A DNA stretch of 9,032 bases from JBDRGX01 sp043817485 [NCBI: bacterium] (GTDB lineage: Bacteria > JBDRGX01): assembly GCA_043817485.1 (NCBI GenBank), contig JBDRGX010000007.1:1-9032 (forward strand). The letters run 5' to 3'. The notes under the pieces are model-generated. The model was not told the origin of the DNA. It did not search any database and saw nothing but the letters and a program-made list of their open reading frames with translations. Of this stretch, positions 1 to 6,727 are shown in pieces. Both the position numbers and the translations under genes were made by a program. Positions within the stretch are counted from its first letter, which is position 1. Each line of letters opens with the position of its first letter.

Positions 1-138
1 GTTAATAGATGAGGATAATTAAACTTTCAGAAAAAGAACCAGTGTATGCGAAATGCGAGGTAAAAAAATATTTGGGTGAGCCTTAAAAATGGACAAACCG
101 CATACACCTTGTAGTTCTATAAGATTTTATTTACCAAC
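1..138 (+). ncRNA. ssrS: Candidate 6S RNA (ssrS-like), 5' end cut by window edge
   Basis: A perfect 9-bp inverted repeat, GTGTATGCG (42-50) with CGCATACAC (99-107), encloses a 48-nt apical region. GCCTTAAAAATGGAC (80-94) lies on its 3' side, and the stem is followed directly by CTTG (108-111). As I remember it, E. coli 6S RNA has the same order: a GAATGTG/CACATTC stem base, GCCTTAAAA on the descending strand, then ACCTTG at the central bubble. Outside the bubble, 6-14 can pair with 125-133 using several G-U pairs, which would be part of the closing stem. 6S RNA mimics an open promoter and sequesters the housekeeping RNA polymerase. The 5' start is missing, and the 3' end would touch the last codons of the convergent RRM gene. 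Alternatively this is simply the 3' UTR/terminator structure of that gene, since the minus strand reads the stem followed by GGTTCTTTTT. The match rests on memory, so confidence is moderate. Confidence 0.42.
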
Positions 139-421
139 GAGAATATTGTCTTGGTTCTCGTCTGGATGAAAAATCTTCTTTTCTGTCATGGGCTTTATTG
201 ACTTTAAGTAAACGACCTTTAAGGTCTTTATTGTTTAAACCTTCAATTGCAGCATTAGCTTCACTTTCTTCTGCCATTTCGATAAAACCAAAACCTTTGG
301 ATCTGCCTGTTATTTTATCTTTTACAATTGTAGCAGAAGTAACTTTACCAAAATCTGCAAATGCTTTTTGTAATTCATCATCTGTAAGATCGTATGATAA
401 ATTACCTACATAAATATTCAT
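131..421 (-). CDS. Small RNA-binding protein, single RRM domain
   Basis: This 96-aa protein is one complete RRM fold (residues 2-77) plus a short basic tail. RNP2 is IYVGNL (3-8) and RNP1 is KGFGFIEM (42-49), so the aromatic residues that stack on RNA bases are present (Y4, F44, F46). The tail (about 78-96) is rich in Arg, Lys, Asp and Ser instead of the glycine-rich tail seen in several cyanobacterial homologues. Such one-domain RRM proteins bind single-stranded RNA in the cytoplasm, and in cyanobacteria some are cold-induced; that role is only inferred here. The start is fixed by a strong GGGAGGT (428-434) six bases upstream of ATG. The gene is monocistronic, divergent from the sugar transferase and convergent with the 6S-like RNA. 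Its promoter and leader are listed separately. The family assignment is very secure; the RNA targets are unknown. Confidence 0.95.
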   Translation of the reverse strand: MNIYVGNLSYDLTDDELQKAFADFGKVTSATIVKDKITGRSKGFGFIEMAEESEANAAIEGLNNKDLKGRLLKVNKAHDRKEDFSSRREPRQYSRW

Positions 422-425
422 CTAT

Positions 426-440
426 ATACCTCCCTGGTAT
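426..440 (-). promoter_or_regulatory. Hairpin enclosing the RRM gene Shine-Dalgarno
   Basis: On the minus strand ATACC-AGGGA-GGTAT is a perfect 5-bp inverted repeat with a 5-nt loop. The ribosome binding site GGGAGGT (428-434) runs across the loop and the 3' stem arm, so part of it would be paired when the hairpin forms. The stem is short and contains three A-U pairs, so it could melt easily or be opened by a protein. Temperature control or autoregulation by the RRM protein are possibilities, not observations. Confidence 0.35.
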
Positions 441-482
441 TAAAAACTCTTTTGCCTTAAATTTGCCTGACTTACTTATTTA

Positions 483-506
483 TCAAACAAAAAAAACAGC
501 AATCAA
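483..506 (-). other. Possible 7-codon leader ORF upstream of the RRM gene
   Basis: The RRM leader contains a second strong Shine-Dalgarno, GGGGAGG (512-518), unusual in so A+T-rich a genome. Five bases further on is TTG, opening TTG ATT GCT GTT TTT TTT GTT TGA, a peptide of seven residues (M-I-A-V-F-F-V). The purine-rich site could instead be a protein-binding or structural element, because the start codon is TTG and the peptide shows no attenuation-type codon run beyond two Phe. Confidence is low. Confidence 0.2.
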
Positions 507-539
507 TAAAACCTCCCCACCCATTTATATTGTTTTATT

Positions 540-568
540 TTAATAACATTGTTTTTTTTATTTGTCAA
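540..568 (-). promoter_or_regulatory. Promoter of the RRM gene
   Basis: The minus strand has a perfect -35 TTGACA (563-568), a 17-bp spacer, and TATTAA (540-545) preceded by TGT, giving an extended -10 (TGnTATTAA). Transcription would start near 532-534, leaving a 5' UTR of about 110 nt before the RRM start codon. That leader contains the GGGGAGG site and the Shine-Dalgarno hairpin. No terminator is seen between promoter and gene. Confidence 0.6.
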
Positions 569-626
569 GAAAATGTTTATGTTTATTTTTTTAAATTATA
601 TAAATTTTACTACTTTTATCTTTTTC

Positions 627-655
627 TTGACTTTAAAATATTTTTATACTATTTT
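627..655 (+). promoter_or_regulatory. Probable promoter of the sugar transferase gene
   Basis: TTGACT (627-632), a 17-bp spacer and TATTTT (650-655) form a plausible sigma-70-type promoter, with a better -10 hexamer TATACT (645-650) at the shorter spacing of 12. The predicted start lies roughly 20 nt before the ATG at 685. The background is so A+T-rich that -10-like hexamers are common; the TTGACT box carries most of the weight. The 263-bp divergent intergenic region holds only this promoter, the RRM promoter and the RRM leader. Confidence 0.4.
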
Positions 656-684
656 TAATTTTTATTTTAACAAAAGAGAAAAAA

Positions 685-2094
685 ATGACAATAAAGCAAA
701 AAGAAAAAATAATTCTTTTTATTTGTTTATTATTAGTAGATATTTTTGTAATCAACTTTAGCTTTTTATTTTCTTATTGGTTAAGATTTGAATCAAATCT
801 AATTCCTACTCCTTTAGGAAAACCTTCTTTAAATACATATTTTCCAATAATGTTTTTTATTACAATTATTTGGCTTTTAGTATTTAAAACATTAAATATG
901 TATGAAAAAAATGTAGTTCAAACAAAATCCAATGTTTTCTATTCTATTTTTAAACCAGTATTGTTTTGTATTGTGATAATTATAACAATTAGTTTTTTCT
1001 TTAGAGAATATTCTTTTTCTCGAATACTAACACTAATATATTTTTTTAACAATGTTTTTTTTATTTTTTTAGGAAGAATTTTTATTTGGAAAATATTTCT
1101 TATTCGGAAAAAAAAAGGATATGGTTTAACAAATTTAGCTATTATTGGTTATAGCAATATTGCTGAAAATATTGCATATAAAATTGAAACAAATCCAGAA
1201 TTAGGTTATAATTTTGTTGGATTTATATTTTCTTCTTTTATTCAAAATCAAAATACAAAAAAAATTTTAGGAAAAACAGAAAATATTCGAGAAATTTTTG
1301 AAAAAAATTTAATTAACGATGTTTTTATTTTAACTAAACATTTTTCACATGAAGATGTTTTTTCTTTTATTACAATTAGTGATGAGTTTAAAATAAATAT
1401 TTGTCTTATTCCAGATATGGTTGAGATGATGACTTCCAATGTAATTTTTGAAAAAATTAAAGGTATCCCTATAATTAAAATAAAAGAAATTCCTATACAA
1501 GGGGTTAATCTTATATTAAAAAGAATTACAGATATTATTTTTTCGAGTTTACTTCTTATATTATTTTTACCTTTAATGATTATTATTGCTTTACTTATAA
1601 AAACAACATCTCCTGGAAAATTTATTTATAAACAAAAAAGAATAGGTAGGGATGAAAAACAATTTACTCTTTATAAATTTAGAACCATGGTTAAAGAATC
1701 TAATAATGTAAGTCCCAAATGGTCAAATCCAAATGATCCAAGAATAACTTTAATAGGAAATTTTTTAAGAACAAGTTGTATAGATGAATTACCACAACTA
1801 TTTAATGTACTTAAAGGAGATATGAGTTTAATTGGACCAAGGCCAGAACAACCTTTTTTTGTTGAACAATTTAAAGAATTTATTCCTCGATATTTTGAAA
1901 GACATAAAATTAAATCTGGAATAACTGGATGGGCACAAGTAAATGGATTAAAAGGCGATACACTAATTGAACAAAGAATAAAATATGATCTTTATTATAT
2001 TGAAAACTGGTCTTTATGGTTTGATTTCCAAATTTTATTAAAAACTTTAGGAATTTTTATTTCTTCAATTATTTCTTTTAAAAAAAATATATAA
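685..2094 (+). CDS. Polyprenyl-phosphate sugar-1-phosphate transferase (WcaJ/WbaP-type)
   Basis: This 469-aa inner-membrane enzyme should transfer a sugar-1-phosphate from a nucleotide sugar to undecaprenyl phosphate, the first step of exopolysaccharide, capsule or O-antigen repeat-unit synthesis. Four hydrophobic segments lie at about 8-32, 51-71, 87-106 and 113-140. A Rossmann-like cytoplasmic domain (about 150-260) follows. The catalytic sugar transferase domain (about 275-465) begins with a membrane segment (LKRITDIIFS, then 286-305). Diagnostic motifs are SPGKFIYKQKRIG (309-321), YKFRTM (330-335), DPRIT (351-355), IDELPQLFNVLKGDMSLIGP (366-385) with the catalytic D367-E368 pair, RPE (386-388) and GITGWAQVNG (412-421). 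The length is normal for the family. The nucleotide-binding loop of the middle domain is degenerate (GYSNIA at 155-160). The sugar substrate cannot be told. No other glycosyltransferase or polymerase gene is adjacent, so it is an orphan here. The Shine-Dalgarno is weak (AGAG at 675-678). Confidence 0.93.
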   Translation: MTIKQKEKIILFICLLLVDIFVINFSFLFSYWLRFESNLIPTPLGKPSLNTYFPIMFFITIIWLLVFKTLNMYEKNVVQTKSNVFYSIFKPVLFCIVIIITISFFFREYSFSRILTLIYFFNNVFFIFLGRIFIWKIFLIRKKKGYGLTNLAIIGYSNIAENIAYKIETNPELGYNFVGFIFSSFIQNQNTKKILGKTENIREIFEKNLINDVFILTKHFSHEDVFSFITISDEFKINICLIPDMVEMMTSNVIFEKIKGIPIIKIKEIPIQGVNLILKRITDIIFSSLLLILFLPLMIIIALLIKTTSPGKFIYKQKRIGRDEKQFTLYKFRTMVKESNNVSPKWSNPNDPRITLIGNFLRTSCIDELPQLFNVLKGDMSLIGPRPEQPFFVEQFKEFIPRYFERHKIKSGITGWAQVNGLKGDTLIEQRIKYDLYYIENWSLWFDFQILLKTLGIFISSIISFKKNI

Positions 2095-2151
2095 TTATTT
2101 GTTAGAGAATAATACTATTGTATAGATAATTATTGAACTTATAAAATTTAG

Positions 2152-2180
2152 TTGACAATTTATAAATATTAAATATTGAA
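2152..2180 (+). promoter_or_regulatory. Candidate promoter of the cimA operon
   Basis: A perfect TTGACA (2152-2157) lies about 90 bp before the cimA start. At the usual spacing the -10 is poor: TATTGA with a 16-bp spacer (2174-2179). The TATAAA at 2161-2166 is too close to serve. The position after the upstream stop codon and before the leader hairpin supports a promoter, but the -10 is not convincing. Confidence 0.35.
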
Positions 2181-2224
2181 AATTAAAAATTGCATTACAT
2201 CAAAAAAAATTAATTTTTAATTTT
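2179..2224 (+). repeat. 13-bp perfect AU-only inverted repeat in the cimA leader
   Basis: AAAATTAAAAATT (2179-2191) is followed after 20 nt by its exact reverse complement (2212-2224). A further ATT/AAT pair (2175-2177, 2227-2229) is possible beyond an unpaired G. The hairpin ends 9 nt before the GAGAGGA ribosome binding site of cimA. No clean U-run follows, so it is a poor intrinsic terminator. It could be an mRNA 5' stabiliser, an operator for a dimeric regulator, or a by-product of A+T-rich composition; 13 consecutive pairs makes the last less likely but does not exclude it. Confidence 0.45.
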
Positions 2225-2247
2225 GTAATTATTGAGAGGAAAAAATA

Positions 2248-3813
2248 ATGAGTAATTTTGTAGAAATTTATGATACTACTTTAAGAGATGGAACACAAGG
2301 AGAAGGTATTTCTTTTTCCGTAGAAGATAAAATAAGAATTGCTTTAAAATTAGATAGTTTAGGATTTCATTATATTGAAGGTGGTTGGCCTGGTTCAAAT
2401 CCAAAAGATGTAGAATTTTTTAAAAAAATTAAAAAAGAAAATCTTAAAAATGCTAAAATATGTGCTTTTGGAAGTACTCGTCGAGCAAAAAATAAAGTAA
2501 ATGAAGATACAAATATAAAAGCCCTTATTGATGCAGAAACACCAGTAGTTACTATTTTTGGCAAAAGCTGGCTTTTACATGTAAAAAATGTATTAAATAT
2601 TGATGAAAAAACTAATTTAGATTTAATTCTTGATTCTATACAATATCTTAAAAGTAAAGTAAAAGAAGTTTTTTTTGATGCTGAACATTTTTTTGATGGA
2701 TTTAAAGATAATGCAAATTATGCATTAGAAGTTCTTAAAAAAGCTCAAGAAGCAAAGGCTGATAGAATAATTCTTTGTGATACTAATGGAGGAACACTTA
2801 CAGATGAAGTAATAAAAATAATAAAAGAAGTTAAAAAAATAATAACAATACCATTAGGAATTCACGCTCATAATGATTCTGATTTAGCTGTTGCTAATTC
2901 TTTAGTAGCAGTACAATCAGGAATATCTCAAGTACAAGGAACTATAAATGGTTATGGAGAAAGATGTGGTAATGCAAATTTATGTTCTATAATTCCAAAT
3001 TTAAAATTAAAGTTAAATATAAATTGTATTTTAGATCAAAATTTAAAAGAATTAACAAATATTTCTATTTTTGTAAGTGAATTAGCTAATTTATTGCCTT
3101 TAAAATCACAGCCTTTTGTAGGAACAAGTGCTTTTGCTCATAAAGGTGGTATTCATGTAGATGCTATTAATAAAGAATCGAGAAGTTATGAACATATTCA
3201 ACCAAAATTAGTTGGAAATACTCAAAGAGTGCTTATATCAGAGCTTTCAGGGCAAAGTAATGTATTATATAAAGCTGCTTTATATAATTTAGGAATTACT
3301 AAAGATATGCCAGAACTTAAAAATATTTTAGAAGAAGTTAAAAAATTAGAAAAAGAAGGATATCAATTTGAAGAAGCAGAAGGTTCTTTTGAATTATTAA
3401 TTAAAAAATCTCTTGGACAGCATAAAAAATTTTTTGAATTAGAAAGTTTTAGAGTAATAGTAGAAAATATAAAAGGAAAAGCAATTTCTGAAGCAACCAT
3501 CAAACTTAAAATACAAGGACAAAAAAAACATACAGTAAGTGAAGGAAATGGCCCAGTAAATGCTTTAGATAATGCTTTAAGAAAATCTTTAGAAGAATTT
3601 TATCCTTGTTTAAAAGAAATGCACTTAGCAGATTATAAAGTTAGAATTATTGATAGTCAAAATGCTACAAAAGCTACTACACGAGTTCTTATAGAATCAA
3701 GAGATAAACACGATATTTGGACTACAGTTGGAGTTTCTGAAAATATTATTGATGCAAGTTGGCAAGCATTAGTAGATAGCATAGAATATAAATTAATTAA
3801 AGAAAAAATATAG
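2248..3813 (+). CDS. cimA: (R)-citramalate synthase
   Basis: This 521-aa enzyme condenses pyruvate and acetyl-CoA to (R)-citramalate, the entry to threonine-independent isoleucine synthesis; the product then goes through the LeuCDB-type steps. The catalytic HMGL-like TIM barrel (about 3-275) has [13 protein letters not shown] (8-20) with R13 and D14, [13 protein letters not shown] (42-54), HFFDGFKDN (147-155), CDTNGG (177-182), the metal ligands HAHND (206-210), and NGYGERCGN (234-242). The linker carries [10 protein letters not shown] (298-307). The region from about 395 to 520 is the LeuA-type regulatory domain, which in this family mediates isoleucine feedback. [11 protein letters not shown] and HFFDG favour the long citramalate synthase subfamily over 2-isopropylmalate synthase, and the length is typical of it. 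GAGAGGA (2234-2240) sits seven bases before the ATG. It is the first gene of a probable five-gene operon. No other isoleucine gene lies in the window. Confidence 0.95.
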   Translation: MSNFVEIYDTTLRDGTQGEGISFSVEDKIRIALKLDSLGFHYIEGGWPGSNPKDVEFFKKIKKENLKNAKICAFGSTRRAKNKVNEDTNIKALIDAETPVVTIFGKSWLLHVKNVLNIDEKTNLDLILDSIQYLKSKVKEVFFDAEHFFDGFKDNANYALEVLKKAQEAKADRIILCDTNGGTLTDEVIKIIKEVKKIITIPLGIHAHNDSDLAVANSLVAVQSGISQVQGTINGYGERCGNANLCSIIPNLKLKLNINCILDQNLKELTNISIFVSELANLLPLKSQPFVGTSAFAHKGGIHVDAINKESRSYEHIQPKLVGNTQRVLISELSGQSNVLYKAALYNLGITKDMPELKNILEEVKKLEKEGYQFEEAEGSFELLIKKSLGQHKKFFELESFRVIVENIKGKAISEATIKLKIQGQKKHTVSEGNGPVNALDNALRKSLEEFYPCLKEMHLADYKVRIIDSQNATKATTRVLIESRDKHDIWTTVGVSENIIDASWQALVDSIEYKLIKEKI

Positions 3814-3826
3814 GAGGTTATTAAAA

Positions 3827-4459
3827 ATGTCTATTCAATCTGAACCATTAGGAAAAATAGAAAAACCACAAGTAGCAGATTATGAAAAAGGAAAAAAACT
3901 ATTATATTTTATTCCTCTTATTTTTATTCCTCAAAATGCTTCTTCTGATTTTTTAGAATTATTAAATAAATATTGGAATGAAATAAATACACAAATAACA
4001 AATTTAGAAACAAAATTAGGTAAAGTTAATAAAATATATCATGAATTAATTCCAGAAGAAGAAAATGAAAAAAAAATAAATGCTATTAAAGAAATAAATC
4101 CTCAAGGATTTGAAATGATTAAAAGTAGATTAGATCAAGGTGTCCAATTACAAACTATAGAAAACAAAGATTTATTAACAGAATTTATGGATTGGGGTAA
4201 GTGTTTAACAACACGGCTTCAAAATCAAAAAGTATTAAATCAAATATATGCATTTTATATAGAAGTTCAGAAAAAAAGAAATGATTACATTCTTCAAAAA
4301 ATAACAGAAACTTTAAAAGAAACAGAAAAAGGCATTTTAATAATGGGTGAAGGATATCAAATTCAATTTCCAGAAGAAATAGAAATATTTTATATTGCTC
4401 CACCATCACTTGATGAATTTAAGCATTTAATTAGAAAACATCAAGAAGCAAAAAAATAA
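3827..4459 (+). CDS. Unrecognised 210-aa protein, helical, in cimA operon
   Basis: I do not recognise a named family. The protein has no signal peptide and only one short hydrophobic stretch (25-35, LLYFIPLIFIP), so it is probably cytoplasmic. Residues 41-75 and 135-170 are strongly helical and charged, with coiled-coil-like spacing (YWNEINTQITNLETKLGKV). Specific-looking patches are MDWGKCLTTRL (121-131), KKRNDYI (149-155), and a C-terminal GILIMGEGYQIQFPEEIEIF (169-188) followed by YIAPPSLDEFKHLIR (189-203). These read like conserved family signatures and not low-complexity sequence, and I have an unverified impression of similar uncharacterised proteins in other anaerobes. The Shine-Dalgarno AGGAGGT (3812-3818) is the strongest in the run and overlaps the cimA TAG stop, with the ATG 8 nt on. 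Translational coupling to cimA is therefore likely. No function is assigned. Confidence 0.85.
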   Translation: MSIQSEPLGKIEKPQVADYEKGKKLLYFIPLIFIPQNASSDFLELLNKYWNEINTQITNLETKLGKVNKIYHELIPEEENEKKINAIKEINPQGFEMIKSRLDQGVQLQTIENKDLLTEFMDWGKCLTTRLQNQKVLNQIYAFYIEVQKKRNDYILQKITETLKETEKGILIMGEGYQIQFPEEIEIFYIAPPSLDEFKHLIRKHQEAKK

Positions 4460-4485
4460 TTTTAAAAAAACATAGGAGATGATTA

Positions 4486-4947
4486 ATGGTACTATCAAAT
4501 TTTTTCAAAGAAAACCTTATTATCCTTGATTTAAAAGCAAAAGATAAAAATAATGCTATAAATGAAATAATAGAACTTATTTCAAAAAATAAGCAAATTA
4601 ATAAAGAAGAAGTAAAAGTATCTATATTGGAACGAGAAAAAATGCAAAGTACTGGAATAGGAAATGGTATTGCTCTTCCTCATGCAAGAATTACATCAAT
4701 AAAAAATATTATTATTGCTTTTGCTAAATCTAATGAAGGAATTGATTTTAATTCAATAGATAATAAATTTGTAAATATATTTTTTATGATTATTGGAAAT
4801 CCAGAAAAACATAATGAATATCTTGAAATTATATCAAAATTAGCTCGAATTCTTTCTAAAAAAGAAAATCGTCAATCTATTTTAGATACTGCTTCTCCTA
4901 AAAAAATAATAGATTTAATTGATAAAATAGATAAAAAGGAAATTTAA
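4486..4947 (+). CDS. PTS EIIA type-2 domain protein (PtsN/fructose EIIA-like)
   Basis: This 153-aa protein is a stand-alone EIIA domain of the fructose/mannitol-Ntr superfamily. The phosphorylatable histidine is H66 in GNGIALPHAR (59-68), the hallmark motif. It is preceded by EREKMQSTGIG (49-59) and followed by a fold-typical strand-turn region (KNIIIAFAKSNEGIDFNSIDN, split at about 73-93) and a KHNEYLEIISKLARIL helix (108-123). Phosphate would come from HPr or NPr through EI; neither is encoded here, nor are EIIB or EIIC. The domain is therefore more likely regulatory, as PtsN is for potassium transport in enterobacteria, than part of a sugar permease. AGGAGA (4474-4479) precedes ATG by six bases. 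It is 26 nt after the unknown gene and 2 nt before the CBS gene, so it is probably cotranscribed with a permease. Family call secure, target inferred. Confidence 0.92.
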   Translation: MVLSNFFKENLIILDLKAKDKNNAINEIIELISKNKQINKEEVKVSILEREKMQSTGIGNGIALPHARITSIKNIIIAFAKSNEGIDFNSIDNKFVNIFFMIIGNPEKHNEYLEIISKLARILSKKENRQSILDTASPKKIIDLIDKIDKKEI

Positions 4948-4949
4948 AA

Positions 4950-5429
4950 ATGATAATTAAAAATTTTATAACTTATAATCCAATTGTTATTTCTCCTTCA
5001 ACTACTTTTCTTGAAATAGTAAACAAATTTTTTGAATATCATTTTGATATTTTACCAGTAGTTAATACAAAACATCATCTTATTGGAGTAATTTCAAAAG
5101 CTGATTTAATAAAAATTTTTATTCCAAAATATTTTGATCTTTTAGATGATCTTTCTTTTGTTAAAGATTTTGGAGCTTTAGAAATAGATGAAAAACATAT
5201 TGAATTAATAAAAAACCTTTTTATAGCACATGATTTAATGACTATAAATGTAATTACTGTAGAAGAAGAAACAACTTTATTAAAAGCAATTACTTTAATG
5301 GTAAAAAATCATATAAGATGTCTTCCTGTTTTAAAAGAAAAAAAACTTATAGGAGTTATTTCCAAAAAAGATATTTTGAAAATATTTTTTAACAAAGAAA
5401 ATATTCAAAAAAGAGAAAATATTTTATGA
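4950..5429 (+). CDS. Stand-alone CBS domain pair protein
   Basis: This 159-aa cytoplasmic protein consists of two CBS motifs forming one Bateman module: about 2-58 (ending LIGVISKADLIKIF) and about 93-148 (ending LIGVISKKDILKIF). The Ser-x-x-Asp pattern used to hold an adenosine ribose in many CBS proteins is present in both halves (S49/D52 and S138/D141), so binding of AMP, ADP, ATP or a related nucleotide is plausible. The 59-92 linker is longer than in a minimal pair and rich in Asp, Leu and Phe. The start is 2 nt after the EIIA stop, with AAGGAAA just inside the end of that gene. The stop shares the ATGA (5426-5429) with the next start. The tight packing suggests it senses energy state for the permease or for EIIA. 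Family certain; ligand and partner inferred. Confidence 0.92.
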   Translation: MIIKNFITYNPIVISPSTTFLEIVNKFFEYHFDILPVVNTKHHLIGVISKADLIKIFIPKYFDLLDDLSFVKDFGALEIDEKHIELIKNLFIAHDLMTINVITVEEETTLLKAITLMVKNHIRCLPVLKEKKLIGVISKKDILKIFFNKENIQKRENIL

Positions 5430-6715
5430 CAATTAATTATATAGTATCTATATCAATATTTCTTCTTTTATTTATTTTTATTTGTACGGAAAAAATACAT
5501 AAAACTATTGTTAGTATGATTTGTGCAGCTTTAATGGTTATTTTTGGAATATTTCGTGGTTTTTATTCACCAGATAAAGTTATGCAAGCAATTGATTTCA
5601 ATACACTTGGTTTATTAATAGGAATGATGATTATTGTAAATCATCTTAAACAAACAGGTATTTTTAATTATCTATCTATTAAATTATCTAAATTATCTAA
5701 AGGAAATTCTTTATATCTTTTTATTTTTTTAACAACTATCACTGCTATAATTTCAATGTGGATAGATAATGTTACTACTTTAATTTTAATTGGACCTATA
5801 ACCATTTTAATTACAAATACTTTAGGAATTTCTTCATTACCTTTTTTAATAGGAGAAGCATTTTTATCTAATATTGGCGGAGCAGGAACTATGATTGGAG
5901 ATCCTCCAAATATTATTATTGGATCAGAAAGTGGTTTAAGTTTTAATAGTTTTATTGTTCATCTTATGCCTCCAACAATTATTATGATGATCGTAACTAT
6001 AATTGTTTTTTGTATTATTTTTCGCAAAGAATTTGAAAAAAATAAAAAAAATATTGAACATATAATGTCTATGGATGAATATGAAGCAATTAAAAAATCT
6101 AAAGGATTAAAAAGATGTGCAATAGTTTTATTGATTACTATTGCACTTTTTTTCTTACATCAAAAATTAGAAATACCACTTTCTTTTATTGCTTTTTTTG
6201 GAGCAAGTCTTTTACTTCTTTTAATGAGACCAAACTTAGAAGAAATTTTACAAAAAGTAGAATGGCCATCTCTTTTCTTTTTTATGTCTTTATTTATTAT
6301 TGTTGGAGGGATTGAAAACACTGGTCTTTTAAAAATAATTGGAGCAAAAATATTACCTTTGGCTCAAACAAATATAGTTTTATGTGCAATATATTTATTT
6401 TGGATTTCAATTATTTTATCTGCTATTACTAATAACATTTCATTTACTATAGCTATAGTTCCAATTATTAAGCATATTAGTATTACAATTCCAAATGCTA
6501 ATATTTTATGGTGGGCATTAGCTTTAGGTGCTGCTTTTGGAGCAAATGGAACACCTATAGGATCTACAGCTAATATAATTGCTATTTCAATAAGTGAAAA
6601 AACAAAATATCCAATTACTTTCAAAAATTGGATTAAATATGCTACATTTCCATTATTTATTGGATGTATAGTAATTTCTTTAATCTTACTTTGTTTCCCA
6701 AATTTATTTAATTAA
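5426..6715 (+). CDS. ArsB/NhaD/SLC13-type ion permease
   Basis: This 429-aa integral membrane protein has about 11-12 hydrophobic segments, starting at 4-20 and ending at 405-425, with a charged cytoplasmic loop at about 200-230. It belongs to the ion transporter superfamily containing ArsB, NhaD and SLC13 permeases. The first repeat has SMWIDNVTTLIL (110-121) and SNIGGAGTMIGDPPNIIIGS (148-167). The second has SAITNNISFTIAIVPI (332-347) and GANGTPIGSTANIIA (372-386). These paired hairpin-loop signatures define the inverted-repeat fold. Substrate (Na+/H+, arsenite, a dicarboxylate or another anion) cannot be fixed; GGxGTxIGDPPN favours the NhaD/ArsB side. In the second repeat the position usually Asp in DNIP is Asn (N336), and Pro is Ser (S339). 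No arsR or arsA is nearby. The start overlaps the CBS stop by 4 nt without a clear Shine-Dalgarno, implying coupled translation. It is the last gene before a palindromic terminator-like element. Confidence 0.9.
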   Translation: MTINYIVSISIFLLLFIFICTEKIHKTIVSMICAALMVIFGIFRGFYSPDKVMQAIDFNTLGLLIGMMIIVNHLKQTGIFNYLSIKLSKLSKGNSLYLFIFLTTITAIISMWIDNVTTLILIGPITILITNTLGISSLPFLIGEAFLSNIGGAGTMIGDPPNIIIGSESGLSFNSFIVHLMPPTIIMMIVTIIVFCIIFRKEFEKNKKNIEHIMSMDEYEAIKKSKGLKRCAIVLLITIALFFLHQKLEIPLSFIAFFGASLLLLLMRPNLEEILQKVEWPSLFFFMSLFIIVGGIENTGLLKIIGAKILPLAQTNIVLCAIYLFWISIILSAITNNISFTIAIVPIIKHISITIPNANILWWALALGAAFGANGTPIGSTANIIAISISEKTKYPITFKNWIKYATFPLFIGCIVISLILLCFPNLFN

Positions 6716-6727
6716 ATTATACAGAAC

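Noticed and set aside
1-50. RNase P RNA 3' end (TAGATGA... CAGAA pattern)
   Set aside because: The conserved P4 strand with its CCGGC core is missing and no other RNase P landmarks fit; the 6S-like reading explains more of the segment.
198-413. Plus-strand reading frame opposite the RRM gene
   Set aside because: It lies wholly antisense to a gene with clear RRM motifs and shows no domain or ribosome site of its own.
549-761. Phe/Tyr-rich 70-codon frame ahead of the sugar transferase
   Set aside because: It is mostly translated A+T-rich intergenic DNA, overlaps the transferase start in another frame and has no Shine-Dalgarno.
6115-6624. Alternate-frame and antisense frames inside the permease gene
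   Set aside because: They overlap a fully convincing membrane protein and have compositions expected from shadow frames.
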